A stretch of 64,000 nt of DNA from Sorangium cellulosum (lineage in GTDB: Bacteria > Myxococcota_A > Polyangia > Polyangiales > Polyangiaceae), in NCBI RefSeq assembly GCF_002950945.1, contig NZ_CP012673.1, forward strand, positions 9,190,501 to 9,254,500, given 5' to 3'. The notes under the pieces were generated by a model that worked only from the letters and a program-made list of their open reading frames with translations, did no database searches and was not told the DNA's origin. How positions within the stretch are numbered: position 1 is the first letter of the stretch; the number at the start of each line of letters is the position of its first letter. A program made the translations under genes and the position numbers. Below are positions 43,645-52,750 of this stretch, piece after piece.

Positions 43645-44715
43645 ATGACATCCCGGACAAGACGAGATCCCTGGTCGATGGTCGTTGCCCTCAGCGCGCT
43701 GGTCGCTCTGAACACCGCATGCGGGTCGAGCTCCGGTACACAGGACGCGCCGGACGACCTCCAGGACGAGCTGGAGCGCCGCCTCGAAGCCGCGGCGATG
43801 GCCGGGTTCTCCGGATCGGTGCTGGTCACGGTGGACGGGGTCCCGGTGCTGGCGCGCGGCTACGGAAGCGCGGACCGGGACAACGGCGTCCCCAACGTCG
43901 CCGACACCGCGTACGATTTCGGCTCCGTCATGAAGGACCTCACGGCGGCGGCCATCTTCAAGCTCGAAGGCGAGGGCAAGCTCAGGGTGGCGGACTCGCT
44001 CGCGACCCTCTTCGACGACGTGCCGGCCGACAAAGCCGACATCACCGTCCTGCAAGTCGTCCAGCACAGCGCCGGGTTCGAGGAGTACCACGACACCGAG
44101 GGAGACTTCGAGCCCATGGCGCGCCTCGAAGCGCGCCAGCGGATCTTCGCGCAGGAGCTGCGGTTCGAGCCGGGAAGCGAGGTCGACTACTCGAACGCGG
44201 GCTATACGTTGCTGGCCGACATCGTCGAGACCGTCTCGGGGCGAGGGTTCACCGATTACGTGCGCGACGAGCTCCTGGCGCCGGCCGGCATGCAACACAG
44301 CGGCTTCTTCGGCGACCCGGTGTGGGAGCAGGTCGACACCGCCATCGGGTACGGCCACTCGACCTTCGGGGGCAACGACCCGGCCGCATGGCCCTACACC
44401 TGGTCGCTGGTCGGCAACGGCGGGCTGGTCACGACGGTCTCCGATCTGGAGCGCTGGCTGGTCGCCGTCTGGGGCGGGGACGTGCTGGCCCCGGCCGCGC
44501 TCGACGCCTACCGGACGCTGTACCTCGAGGGCGGGACCTTCGAGGGCAAGACGGTTTACGCCTACGCCGGGGGCAGCGACTTCGGCTTCGGGGGATACGC
44601 GGCGGACTGCCCGGAGGCGAACAGCCGCGTGATCCTCGGGACGAACACGTACGACACGTTCGACATCGATCGGTTCGGGGGCGAGCTGGCCCAGTTCGTC
44701 CTCTCGGCGAGGTAG
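43645..44715 (+). CDS. Serine beta-lactamase-fold hydrolase, lipoprotein
   Basis: 356 residues. The signal peptide ends ALNTAC. The beta-lactamase/penicillin-binding fold is shown by SVMK (SxxK, about 91-94), YSNAGY (YxN, about 182-184) and HSAG. The third (KTG/HxG) motif is not clear. Such proteins act as esterases, D-aminopeptidases or carboxypeptidases outside the cytoplasm; beta-lactamase activity is not implied. It converges with the response-regulator gene across only 7 bp. Confidence 0.85.
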   Translation: MTSRTRRDPWSMVVALSALVALNTACGSSSGTQDAPDDLQDELERRLEAAAMAGFSGSVLVTVDGVPVLARGYGSADRDNGVPNVADTAYDFGSVMKDLTAAAIFKLEGEGKLRVADSLATLFDDVPADKADITVLQVVQHSAGFEEYHDTEGDFEPMARLEARQRIFAQELRFEPGSEVDYSNAGYTLLADIVETVSGRGFTDYVRDELLAPAGMQHSGFFGDPVWEQVDTAIGYGHSTFGGNDPAAWPYTWSLVGNGGLVTTVSDLERWLVAVWGGDVLAPAALDAYRTLYLEGGTFEGKTVYAYAGGSDFGFGGYAADCPEANSRVILGTNTYDTFDIDRFGGELAQFVLSAR

Positions 44716-44722
44716 GACACGC

Positions 44723-45478
44723 TCAGCCTGGCTGACGAATGCCCACGGTGTTCTCCAGCAGCTGCTGCCGGACCTCTCGCGCCCGATCGCGCGACACGGG
44801 GACACGCAGCGTGGGGCCGACCTCGATGATCAGCTCTCCCGCGAGCCGGCTCAGCCCCTGCGCGTGCGCGGGGGCGACGAGCCAGTTGCGGTGCACACGT
44901 AGAACGCGGCTGCCCAGGGCGGCCCCGAGCGCGTTGAGGGAGAGGTCCATCGAGAATACACCCTCGACGTGGTGGACGTAGGTGAGGCGATCCACCGTCT
45001 GAAATGCCAGCATGCCATCGAGGTCCAGGAAGACCAGGCTGCTCCCCTTCCGGGCGACCAGGCGCCGCCGCGCGGCGCCATGGGCCGGCGGCCGGCGCCG
45101 CTCGAGCAGCCGTGCCGCGCACGTATGGATGCGATCGAGCGTGAACGGCTTGAGGAGATAGTCGACGACGCCCAGCTCGAACCCCTCGAGTGCATACTGC
45201 GCCGAGGCGGTGGCGAGCACCACCGCCGGGGGGCTCGCCAGGCCGGCGAGCGACCGGGCGAAGTCGAGCCCCGAGCGATCCCCCGGCCGATCGACGAGGC
45301 GGACGTCGACGAACGCGACCTCGATGCCGAGCTCAGGGCGCTCGAGCACCTCTCGGGCATCCTCGACGCTCGTCACCGCGGCGATGTCCCCGAAGCTTCC
45401 GCTATCGCGCAGCAACTCGACCAGGAAGTTGCGAGCCGGCCATTCGTCATCGATGATCAGCGCGGACAGGGGCTTCAT
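44723..45478 (-). CDS. LytTR-family response regulator
   Basis: 251 residues. The receiver domain (about 5-120) has the acidic pair DDE, the phospho-accepting Asp in AFVDVRLVDRPGDRSG, and the Lys in LLKPF. The LytTR DNA-binding domain (about 140-245: VDRLTYVHHVEGVFSMDLSLNALGAAL, VLRVHRNWLVAPAH) follows. It is encoded right after its kinase, with a 4-bp overlap, so they form one two-component system. Targets unknown. Confidence 0.93.
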   Translation of the reverse strand: MKPLSALIIDDEWPARNFLVELLRDSGSFGDIAAVTSVEDAREVLERPELGIEVAFVDVRLVDRPGDRSGLDFARSLAGLASPPAVVLATASAQYALEGFELGVVDYLLKPFTLDRIHTCAARLLERRRPPAHGAARRRLVARKGSSLVFLDLDGMLAFQTVDRLTYVHHVEGVFSMDLSLNALGAALGSRVLRVHRNWLVAPAHAQGLSRLAGELIIEVGPTLRVPVSRDRAREVRQQLLENTVGIRQPG

Positions 45479-46539
45479 GCGGTCCTCTTTGGTAACACGA
45501 TCTCGACGTGTGTCCGGCCGGGCTTCGCGTCGACCCGCAGCGAAGCGTCGGCGGATTCGAGGGTGATGCGGCGCCGCACCAGGTCCAGCCCCCGCCCCCC
45601 GGGGCGGGCGGAGCCCGGGTCGAAGCCTGGCCCGTCATCCTCGACGATGCAGCGCAAGCGGTCCGCGTCATGGGCGATTCGCAGGGCGACACGGCCGCGG
45701 CCCGGCCGGCGGAGAGCGCCGTGATGGACCGCGTTCTCCAGCAATGGCTGCAGCAGCAATGCCGGAAGGACACATTCCTCCGCCGAGCGGTCCACGTCCC
45801 ACTCGAACGCGAGCCGCCCGAAGTGCCGAGACTCCAGGATCCGAGCGAAGCCCCGGAGCCAGCTCACTTCCTCGCGCACCGTGTGACGGTGGCGTCGCGA
45901 CTCCTGCATGGCGTCTCGCAGCAGGTCCCCGAGCGTCGCGATGAGGTTGCGCGCTTCGTGCGGGTCCTCGGTCACGAGGCCTGCGATCGTGTTGAGGGTG
46001 TTCAGCACGAAATGAGGCTCGAGCGCGGCGCGGATGCGCGCGAGCTCGGCCTCCTGGAGCAGCGCGTGTCGCTCCTGCTCCAGCCTTCGCTCGGCGCCGA
46101 TCCGGCGCGGCAGCTCGACGAGCAGTGCCCAGAAGCCGAACAGCGCATCGCCGTCGAAGAACCCGACGACGGCGGTGGCCCCAAACGTCTGCCGCGGGCC
46201 TTCGGCGAAGGCCTCGGGCAGCGATGTGACGAGCAGGAGGACGACGAGGTGGGTCAGCGAGCTGGTGATGCCGGCCGTGAGCGCGAGGGTGAGCAGCTGC
46301 CGCCAGACCGGCGTGCGCTGCGTGTCGAGCCTGTGCGCCACGACCGTGAGCGCGCCGAGGACCGCCGACACCCACGCCGCGATCCCCAGGGCTTCCCGGG
46401 CGTCGAACCTGCTGGTGCTGACCCAGTCGAGCAGCCAGAGCACGGCCGTCGTGATCAGCACGGCCTTACCGAGGTGGGCGTTTCCGTGACGAGGGGGTTC
46501 GTGCGCCGCCGCCCCGACGTTACCAGTCTGGACTAGCAT
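45475..46539 (-). CDS. LytS/YehU-type membrane sensor histidine kinase
   Basis: 354 residues. Four hydrophobic segments (about 28-145: KAVLITTAVLWLLDWV, LGIAAWVSAVLGALTVVAH, LLTLALTAGITSSLTHLVVLLLV and a shorter one) are followed by the His_kinase domain with LEPHFVLNTLNTIAGL (phospho-accepting His about 175), LLQPLLENAVHHG (N box) and EDDGPGFDP (G box). It phosphorylates the LytTR regulator encoded immediately downstream. The signal is not known. Confidence 0.92.
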   Translation of the reverse strand: MLVQTGNVGAAAHEPPRHGNAHLGKAVLITTAVLWLLDWVSTSRFDAREALGIAAWVSAVLGALTVVAHRLDTQRTPVWRQLLTLALTAGITSSLTHLVVLLLVTSLPEAFAEGPRQTFGATAVVGFFDGDALFGFWALLVELPRRIGAERRLEQERHALLQEAELARIRAALEPHFVLNTLNTIAGLVTEDPHEARNLIATLGDLLRDAMQESRRHRHTVREEVSWLRGFARILESRHFGRLAFEWDVDRSAEECVLPALLLQPLLENAVHHGALRRPGRGRVALRIAHDADRLRCIVEDDGPGFDPGSARPGGRGLDLVRRRITLESADASLRVDAKPGRTHVEIVLPKRTA

Positions 46540-46683
46540 CGTCCGGGCTCGGCCATGGTCCCTGGGGAAAAGAGATCACGGAAACGTGGCGTCCGCAACG
46601 TCATCGCCTGCCGGACGGCGCGTAGAGCAGGGCAACCCCTTCTCCCCTGCGCCGCCCTTCACCGGGCCTGCTGCGGACGGCCG

Positions 46684-47397
46684 TCAGCGCCGGTTGGCGG
46701 CGTCGAGCAGGTGCAGCACCGCCCCGAGGCCCCGCACCTCCTCCGACGGCGCGAGCCACGACACGACATCCTCCGCGCCCGGCAGGAGCAGGACGCGGCA
46801 CCCCACCGCCGTGGCGCCGCCGTCGGCGCCCGGAGTGTCCCCCACCATCAGCGCGTGGCGTCCGTTGACGCCCAGCTTCCGCAAGGCGTGCTTGAAGATC
46901 TCGGGGTTCGGCTTGAGCGCGCCGACCTCGTACGAGAGCGTCCAGACGTCGATGGTGCGATCGAGGCCGTGCCGCGCGAACGCGGCGCGGACGTCCCAGC
47001 CGATGTTGCTGACGACCGCGATGGGGATCCCGCGCTCGGCGACGCCGGCGAGGACCTCGGCGGTGTCCGCGTACGGCGGCCAGCGCGCGGGATCGGCCAT
47101 GGCGGCCGCGAGTGGATCGAGGATCGGGCCGAGCTCCGCGACGCGCGCGATCCAGCCGGTGCGGTACGCCAGGTGGCCCGCCTCGGAGAGGTCGCCGAGC
47201 TCCCAGAGCCGGATGACCTCGGGGTGCAGGTGGGCGTCGCCGAGGACACGCGCGAGCTCCTCGGCGTCGGCCGCGATCTCCGGGTAGCCGTGCTGGGTCG
47301 CGATGTCGCGGATCATCTCCACGGGAGCGGTGAGCCGGAAGAGGGTACGGGCGAAGTCGAAGAGGACGGCGTGGATCGGCAGGACGGCGTGGGGCAT
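46684..47397 (-). CDS. HAD-superfamily hydrolase-like protein
   Basis: About 237 residues from ATG 47397. Motif I is LFDFARTLF, so the nucleophile Asp is present but the usual second Asp (D+2) is Ala. Motif II is VVSNIG, motif III includes KPNPEIFKHAL, and motif IV is MVGDTPGADG. Absence of the D+2 acid points away from typical phosphatase activity; a dehalogenase-like or other reaction is possible. A short Ala-rich tail ends the protein. Confidence 0.85.
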   Translation of the reverse strand: MPHAVLPIHAVLFDFARTLFRLTAPVEMIRDIATQHGYPEIAADAEELARVLGDAHLHPEVIRLWELGDLSEAGHLAYRTGWIARVAELGPILDPLAAAMADPARWPPYADTAEVLAGVAERGIPIAVVSNIGWDVRAAFARHGLDRTIDVWTLSYEVGALKPNPEIFKHALRKLGVNGRHALMVGDTPGADGGATAVGCRVLLLPGAEDVVSWLAPSEEVRGLGAVLHLLDAANRR

Positions 47398-47465
47398 CTC
47401 GGTTCCTCGATGTGGATGGGGGCGAAAGGGCGCCGAACGAATATGGCCTACGGGCAACCTGCTTC

Positions 47466-49010
47466 CTACTCGAGGAAGTGCAGCGTCTCGAGCACGCTCC
47501 CGTCCTCCCCCGTCACCGCGCTGCCCTCGTGGCTCCAGCTCGTGCCGCCCTTGCCCGGCGGCCCGAGCTCGTAGGTGACGCCCTCGAGCGTGAGCTGGTC
47601 CTCGTCGAGGTAGGCGATGCCGATCGAATCGCCGCCGCGGCCGGGGCCGCCGTAGCCGCCGTCGCCCCCCCGGCCGCCGCTGCCTCCGCCACAGGACCAG
47701 GTGCCGTCCCCCACGGCGCCGCCCGGTGCACCTCGACCGCCTTTGCCGCCTTCCTCGGGCGGCCCGCCGTCACCCCCCGCCCCGGCGGCGTGCGTCGCGA
47801 TCACGCTGTCGCGCACCGTCAGCTTGGCGTGAAGCGCGACGATGCCGATGCTCGGCTCGCCGTTCTCGCCCCCTCGGCCGCCTCGGCCACCGCAGCCGCC
47901 TGCGCCGCCCGAGCCGCCGCCGGCGCCTCCCTTGGAGGTCACACCGCACACGGCGAGCCCGCCGCGACGCCCCCCGCCCCCGCCCCCGCCTTGGCCCGGC
48001 ATGCCGCGGCTGCCATCGGCTGCCTTGTCGCCTTCCCACCCTGTCTCGGTGATCCGCCCGATGCCCGCGCCCGGCGTGCCGGCGTCGCCCCACATGCCGG
48101 AGATCCCGGTGAAGCCGCCGTCGCAGCCACCGTCTGCCCGGTTGCCGAGCCCTCCTTGTCCATGGTGGTCGGGGTTTGACGTGGGTACGGGGTCGCCGTC
48201 CTCCCCATCTCCTGCACCGTCGGGGAGCCCGTCGCCTCCCTTGCCACCGACGCTCTGGATCCCGCCCTCGCAGGGGTTCACCACCGCAGGCCCGCCGGCG
48301 ACGGTGGCTGCCGAGCACGCATCAGCGCCGTACATGCCGTGTGCCCCGTCAGGTGCACGATTCATCCCGGGCCACTTCTCGCCATGGCGGCCCCCCAATC
48401 CGTAGGATGCTTCGATCTCGCTCCGGATGAACTCCACCGCCGTGCCTGACCGAATGAATATCCCGATATGGATCCCGGCCAGGAGGGTCACGTGGTCGAT
48501 CGTCGTGACTCCATCCGCCGCCCCGGTGTCGCCGGCGCCCGCTGGCTCGACGACCAGCAATTTGACCGGCTCCGGACGGAAATAGATGCCGGTTGTGATG
48601 GTATCGGCCGTGCGCTCCCAGATCAGGCAATCGAAGCCACCATAGAGGTCCACGCCGGAGGGCAGGACGACAGGCTCTTCAAAGACGTCGCTGCACGCGA
48701 ACACCCTCCCCCGACCCGTGCGTGCAAGCTCGATCGCGCGGCGGAGAGAGCCAACCGGCTTGTCCTTCGTGCCTGGATTTGCATCGTCGCCACCGAAGAA
48801 CGCGCTACTGACAAACACGCCACAGCCATCGTCCAACCGATCCGCGGCGAGGTGCTCAAGGCAGATGGCCTCCGGCGGTGGTTCGCCTTGGCACGACGAT
48901 GTGAGCGCGCACTCCGGTTCACCTGGATCGACCGGGGCTGGGGCGGTCCCACAACCGACCGCGGCGAGAGGAAGGACAAGCAGCAGGACATCCATGGAAT
49001 TTGACATCAT
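47466..49010 (-). CDS. Glycine-rich lipoprotein with DUF1565-like beta-helix
   Basis: About 514 residues from ATG 49010 (AAGGA 6 bp upstream; neighbouring ATGs are in frame). The signal peptide ends AAVGC. The N-terminal part (about 70-220) resembles the DUF1565 surface beta-helix pattern (GVFVSSAFFGGDDANPGTKDKPVGSLRRAIELA). The rest is Gly-rich loops (GGKGGDG, GGGGGGGRRGG) with scattered Cys. It is the third gene of an operon with a PEGA protein and a paralog. Confidence 0.75.
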   Translation of the reverse strand: MMSNSMDVLLLVLPLAAVGCGTAPAPVDPGEPECALTSSCQGEPPPEAICLEHLAADRLDDGCGVFVSSAFFGGDDANPGTKDKPVGSLRRAIELARTGRGRVFACSDVFEEPVVLPSGVDLYGGFDCLIWERTADTITTGIYFRPEPVKLLVVEPAGAGDTGAADGVTTIDHVTLLAGIHIGIFIRSGTAVEFIRSEIEASYGLGGRHGEKWPGMNRAPDGAHGMYGADACSAATVAGGPAVVNPCEGGIQSVGGKGGDGLPDGAGDGEDGDPVPTSNPDHHGQGGLGNRADGGCDGGFTGISGMWGDAGTPGAGIGRITETGWEGDKAADGSRGMPGQGGGGGGGRRGGLAVCGVTSKGGAGGGSGGAGGCGGRGGRGGENGEPSIGIVALHAKLTVRDSVIATHAAGAGGDGGPPEEGGKGGRGAPGGAVGDGTWSCGGGSGGRGGDGGYGGPGRGGDSIGIAYLDEDQLTLEGVTYELGPPGKGGTSWSHEGSAVTGEDGSVLETLHFLE

Positions 49011-49045
49011 CGGCATTCCTTGACGGCAGCGCCACGGTGAGCGCC

Positions 49046-50695
49046 TCAACGGGGCGGTTCGTTGGCCGCACCGAAACGAAAGAATTGACCCCACGGGCCG
49101 CGCGCGCCTCTGCCCACCTCGTCGCCTATGCCGGCGTTGCCTGCATAGCCGCCTTCTCCAGCTTTCCCAACCTCGATGGTCGTGCCGGGCCGGAAGGCCA
49201 TGTTGGGGACCACGTACGCGATGCCGACGGCAGCGCCCCCGAGCCCGCCGCCGGCATCACCGCCTAGGCCGCCGTTGCCCCCCCTACCGCTGTCGCACGC
49301 GTCCCACATACCAGTCAGACCAAAACCCAAACCGCCTTGGCCGCCCCATTGACCGACCCCGCCTAGTTGACCGGTTCCGCCGACCCCGCCATCGCCGCCG
49401 TTGCCCGCGATAATCTTCGTGGCCTCGAGTGATAGCTCGGAGTCCTCCAGTGCAACGATGGCGATGCTCGCGCCGCCATAACCGCCGCCCCCGCCTCCCT
49501 TGCCGCCGCAGCCCCCGCTTCCCCCCGAGCCGCCAGCCGCACCACGTTGAGGGCGACTTGTCGGACACGCATACATGCGCCCACGTGACTTGCTGCCGCC
49601 TCCGCCGCCGCCTCCTTGCCCGACACCACCCTTTTTCCCGTCCTCACCGCGGACACCAATCCATCCATCGAACGTGAGGTAGCCAAAACCCAACGCGCCG
49701 TCAGCGCGGCCACCGCTAGCCCCGTCCGTCCCGTTCCCTCCATCCGAGCAAGGCGCGCTGCTCGCGCCCGTCCCCGCAACCCCGAAGCCTCGCGGATTTT
49801 CCGCGGGCTCCGGCTGTCCTGGCGTGCCATCGCCGCCGACGTCAAGCCCGCCGTCGCCGCCGTAGCCACCCGTCGACTCGCTGCCATCGTCGCAAACGGT
49901 AACGACCGGAAGAGCGCCCACCGCGGAGTCCGCTGTACAAGCGTTCGCGCCGTCGTTGCCCACAACGCCGTCCGTCGCCCGCTCGCGAGGCGCGTCTTCT
50001 CCCGCCTCCCCGTCCTTGCCGTTCCCCGCGACGACCTCGCTCGACACGACGTTCGCCTTGGCCCCCTGACTCAGGATCATCGCGATCGACGACTTGTGAT
50101 CCATCGCCGAGGCGTCCGCCGCCATGAGGCGGACGCCGATGATCGTCGACGTCGCGGCCTCCTCTCCCGAGATGACGCGCAGCGGGATCCCCGTCGGCGG
50201 GGCGATGGTGGTGAGCTGGTTCGGCCCAACGACCGACCACTCATACGACAGATCGCCGACGTCGCACAGACGCCCGCCCCAGAGGTCGACCCCCGAGGGC
50301 AGGGTGACCGTCTCCTTGAACGTGCCGCCGCAAGCGTACACGCGCCGGGTTGGCGACTCGCGCTGGCCTCGTCCGTGCGCGGCGAGCCCGACCGCATGCT
50401 GAAGCGTCTTCACCGGCGCGCCCTTCGTGCCGGGGTTCCTGTCGTCGCCGTGCTCGCTGACGAACACCCCGCACTGGTCGAGCGCCGGAACCGTAGCGGG
50501 GTCTCCCTCGCACGGGTCGGGCGGAGGCTCCGGATCGGGAGGACACGCCAGCTTCTCCCAGCAATCATCGGAATAGGAGGTGCACGCTGTCAGCGCGCCA
50601 GCTCCATGGAGGCAGGCTGCGACGGCGACGACCGACGTCACAGCGCCCCGGCCTGACAGCAAGCCGATCCCCTCCGCTCCGCGTGTACTCACCAT
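49046..50695 (-). CDS. Glycine-rich lipoprotein, paralog of the next gene
   Basis: About 549 residues; ATG 50695 overlaps the stop of the PEGA gene, with GAGGGG just before. The signal ends ALTAC. As in the paralog, CGVFVSEHGDDRNPGTKGAPVKTLQHAVGLA (DUF1565-like) precedes a Gly-rich region (GGNGGDGGVGGTGQLGGVG). Both proteins may be surface structural or adhesive proteins; this is inference. Confidence 0.75.
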   Translation of the reverse strand: MVSTRGAEGIGLLSGRGAVTSVVAVAACLHGAGALTACTSYSDDCWEKLACPPDPEPPPDPCEGDPATVPALDQCGVFVSEHGDDRNPGTKGAPVKTLQHAVGLAAHGRGQRESPTRRVYACGGTFKETVTLPSGVDLWGGRLCDVGDLSYEWSVVGPNQLTTIAPPTGIPLRVISGEEAATSTIIGVRLMAADASAMDHKSSIAMILSQGAKANVVSSEVVAGNGKDGEAGEDAPRERATDGVVGNDGANACTADSAVGALPVVTVCDDGSESTGGYGGDGGLDVGGDGTPGQPEPAENPRGFGVAGTGASSAPCSDGGNGTDGASGGRADGALGFGYLTFDGWIGVRGEDGKKGGVGQGGGGGGGSKSRGRMYACPTSRPQRGAAGGSGGSGGCGGKGGGGGGYGGASIAIVALEDSELSLEATKIIAGNGGDGGVGGTGQLGGVGQWGGQGGLGFGLTGMWDACDSGRGGNGGLGGDAGGGLGGAAVGIAYVVPNMAFRPGTTIEVGKAGEGGYAGNAGIGDEVGRGARGPWGQFFRFGAANEPPR

Positions 50696-51819
50696 AGCCC
50701 CTCGAGTCGCGCACCGATCTCCTCCCCGGTCGCCACGGGCGAGACATGGATCCGACCCCGGGCCGGCGAGGATCCCAGGAAGGAGAGGTCGGTGACGAAG
50801 GACGCGGCGGTCACCGCGCCGACCACACCGCCCGTGATGATCGTGGCCAGACCCGCGCGGCCGGACAGGTTGCGCGCGTCTTGCAGGCGCGCCAGCTCGG
50901 CACACGGCGCGTTCCGAGGCGCTTGCCAGCACATCGACGAACTCGAAGGCGACTGGCCGAGCAGCCGGTCACGCCGGGCGGCCAGCTCGTCGTCCAGCTT
51001 GCCCGCCCGAATCATGAGGATGGCGCCCACTGAGACGCCGGCCGTCGCGACGGCGATCCCCGCGATGCGCAGCGTCCCGGGCCATGAAGCCCACGGTCCG
51101 GGATCCTTCGCGCGCGCAGCGGGCTGAGCGCTCGCGGGCTTCGACGTCGCGGGAGGCTCCATGGCGCTGACCACCGCGGCGCGCGGCAACTGCATCATGA
51201 TTTCCTGCTTGTCGCCTCGCTCGGCATGAAACACGTGAAAGGCGTCCTCGCGGCCCGGCGCCCGGGCCCGTACCATGTGTCGTCCGGGCTCGAGGAACAG
51301 CTTGTAAGCCCGCGCGGTCCGACCGATGGGCTTGCCGTCGATGAGCACCTCGGCGTCCGGCGGATCGACAGACAGCAGGAGCTCGACAACGTAAAACACC
51401 GCCTTCGCCTGTCCTATCTGGAACCGTCCTCGAAGCTCGCGCGGCAGCGCCCGGTCCTGCGCGAGGCTCCAGGTCAGGTGCTCCGCCGCGTCACGGTACT
51501 CACGCAGCTCGAGCTCACAGAGGCCGAGCTCGCCGGCGAGCTCCGCGGGATCGAGCGCACCGCGGCCGAGCTCCGCGCGGTCCAGCTTCACGCCGGGTGG
51601 CGCTCGTGCGGCATCAAGGGCCGCCTTGTAGGCGTCGCGGGCCTCGGTCCAGTTTCCGCGGTCGCGCGCTTTCCGAGCACGGCGAACAAGGTCCTTTGGC
51701 GTCGACCCGTCGCTGCTCGCCGAGGCCGGAGACCGCTGCTGAGCATCGGCCGCGCTGGACAAGGCCGTTGAAGCGCCAAGCGTTAACAAAATGAACAGCA
51801 GGTGCGCACCGCAACGCAT
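50689..51819 (-). CDS. PEGA-domain protein with membrane helices
   Basis: 376 residues. A signal peptide (to about 26) is followed by a TPR-like helical region (about 40-130, RGNWTEARDAYKAALDAARA) and a PEGA domain (about 150-200, VDPPDAEVLIDGKPIGRTARAYKLFLEPGRHMV). Two hydrophobic segments near the C-terminus (about 250-272 and 325-350) may anchor it. PEGA domains are thought to bind surface layers or peptidoglycan. It leads the operon of the two Gly-rich lipoproteins. Confidence 0.85.
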   Translation of the reverse strand: MRCGAHLLFILLTLGASTALSSAADAQQRSPASASSDGSTPKDLVRRARKARDRGNWTEARDAYKAALDAARAPPGVKLDRAELGRGALDPAELAGELGLCELELREYRDAAEHLTWSLAQDRALPRELRGRFQIGQAKAVFYVVELLLSVDPPDAEVLIDGKPIGRTARAYKLFLEPGRHMVRARAPGREDAFHVFHAERGDKQEIMMQLPRAAVVSAMEPPATSKPASAQPAARAKDPGPWASWPGTLRIAGIAVATAGVSVGAILMIRAGKLDDELAARRDRLLGQSPSSSSMCWQAPRNAPCAELARLQDARNLSGRAGLATIITGGVVGAVTAASFVTDLSFLGSSPARGRIHVSPVATGEEIGARLEGLW

Positions 51820-52160
51820 ACAAGTGACGGTACTTACGCCTGGCGCTCGACGTCAACCGGAGGAAACGCCGTTGAGCCGTATTTTGAATGAGAATTGTTA
51901 GACCGAGGGAGGAAGGCATGATCGATCTCGTGTGTCGGTGATCTTGTATGCCGACGCCCGCGGCGTGTAGCACATTATGCCACATCATCCGACCAAAATG
52001 AACCCGTGCCGTGCCGCGGTCCCCGAGCCGCTCCGCTTGCGGTCCGGCCGTGTGCTCAAGCCGCGGCATGCCACGCTCGGGGTGACATGCCCTCGTCGGC
52101 TCTGACGAGAGCCAGCCGCGCGGCCGCACCGTCCGACCGCTCCTCTGGTACACTCGCAGC
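51820..52160. other. Gap upstream of the PEGA operon
   Basis: No gene recognised. The less GC-rich part at 51870-51960 (AATGAGAATTGTTAG nearby) probably holds the promoter of the PEGA operon on the minus strand. Confidence 0.4.
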
Positions 52161-52355
52161 GTGCGTCCCGCTCGTTACCCCCGCGCTGCCGCCGACATCC
52201 TCCGCTCCGTGCCGCCGCACGACCGCGCCCTGCTGCTCCAGCTCGGCCTCGACCTGGACGACCCGGCTGATGCGAAGCTCTTCGTCGAGGGCGTGCGTGC
52301 CGCGGAAGACGCGATCGCGGCTCAGATGCGGTGGGAGCGGGATCGGCTCGGCTGA
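52161..52355 (+). CDS. Small hypothetical protein
   Basis: 64 residues, GTG start without a clear ribosome-binding site. Codon third positions are strongly GC-rich as in real genes. The translation is helical and acidic (RALLLQLGLDLDDPADAKLF). No family recognised. Confidence 0.45.
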   Translation: MRPARYPRAAADILRSVPPHDRALLLQLGLDLDDPADAKLFVEGVRAAEDAIAAQMRWERDRLG

Positions 52356-52368
52356 GGGCCGCCCGTTC

Positions 52369-52728
52369 CGTCAGCGTGTTCTCGTCACGGGTGGAAGCCG
52401 CGGCCTCGGCCTTGGCATCGTCGAAGCGTTGGTCGCCCAGAAGGCGGAGGTCACCGTGGTCGCGCGCGACCCGGAGCACCTCGGCGCGGTCGAGCAGCGG
52501 CTCGGGGTCCGCACGGTCTCCGGGGAGGTCCCGGCCTGGATCGAGGGGCGCGAGGTGCTCGCCGTGTTTCGGGTCGCGGGTGACGAGCGACCAGCTTATT
52601 TCATCGAGCTGTCGGTGGCGGACGGACGGGTGACGTCGATTCGAGACTTCCGGTACGTGCCGTACATCGCCCGCGAGGCGACGTTCACGATCACCTCTCC
52701 TGCGCGGCCGCCGCCCCGTCATCGATAG
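52369..52728 (+). pseudogene. Chimeric remnant: SDR N-terminus joined to a sigma-factor C-terminus
   Basis: The frame first reads RVLVTGGSRGLGLGIVEALV and EVTVVARDPEHLG, the Rossmann start of a short-chain dehydrogenase. At about 52525 it switches to WIEGREVLAVFRVAGDERPA and YFIELSVADGRVTSIRDFRY, like the SnoaL-type C-terminal end of an ECF sigma factor. No start codon lies at the expected place. Two decayed genes appear to have been fused in frame by deletion. Confidence 0.6.
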
Positions 52729-52750
52729 AGATGGGCCGAGCTCTCCCGCT

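Noticed and set aside
43645..44715. Possible antibiotic-resistance beta-lactamase
   Set aside because: SxxK and YxN are shared by many serine hydrolases of this fold; the third motif is unclear and the protein resembles class C-like esterases/peptidases, so no resistance role is claimed.
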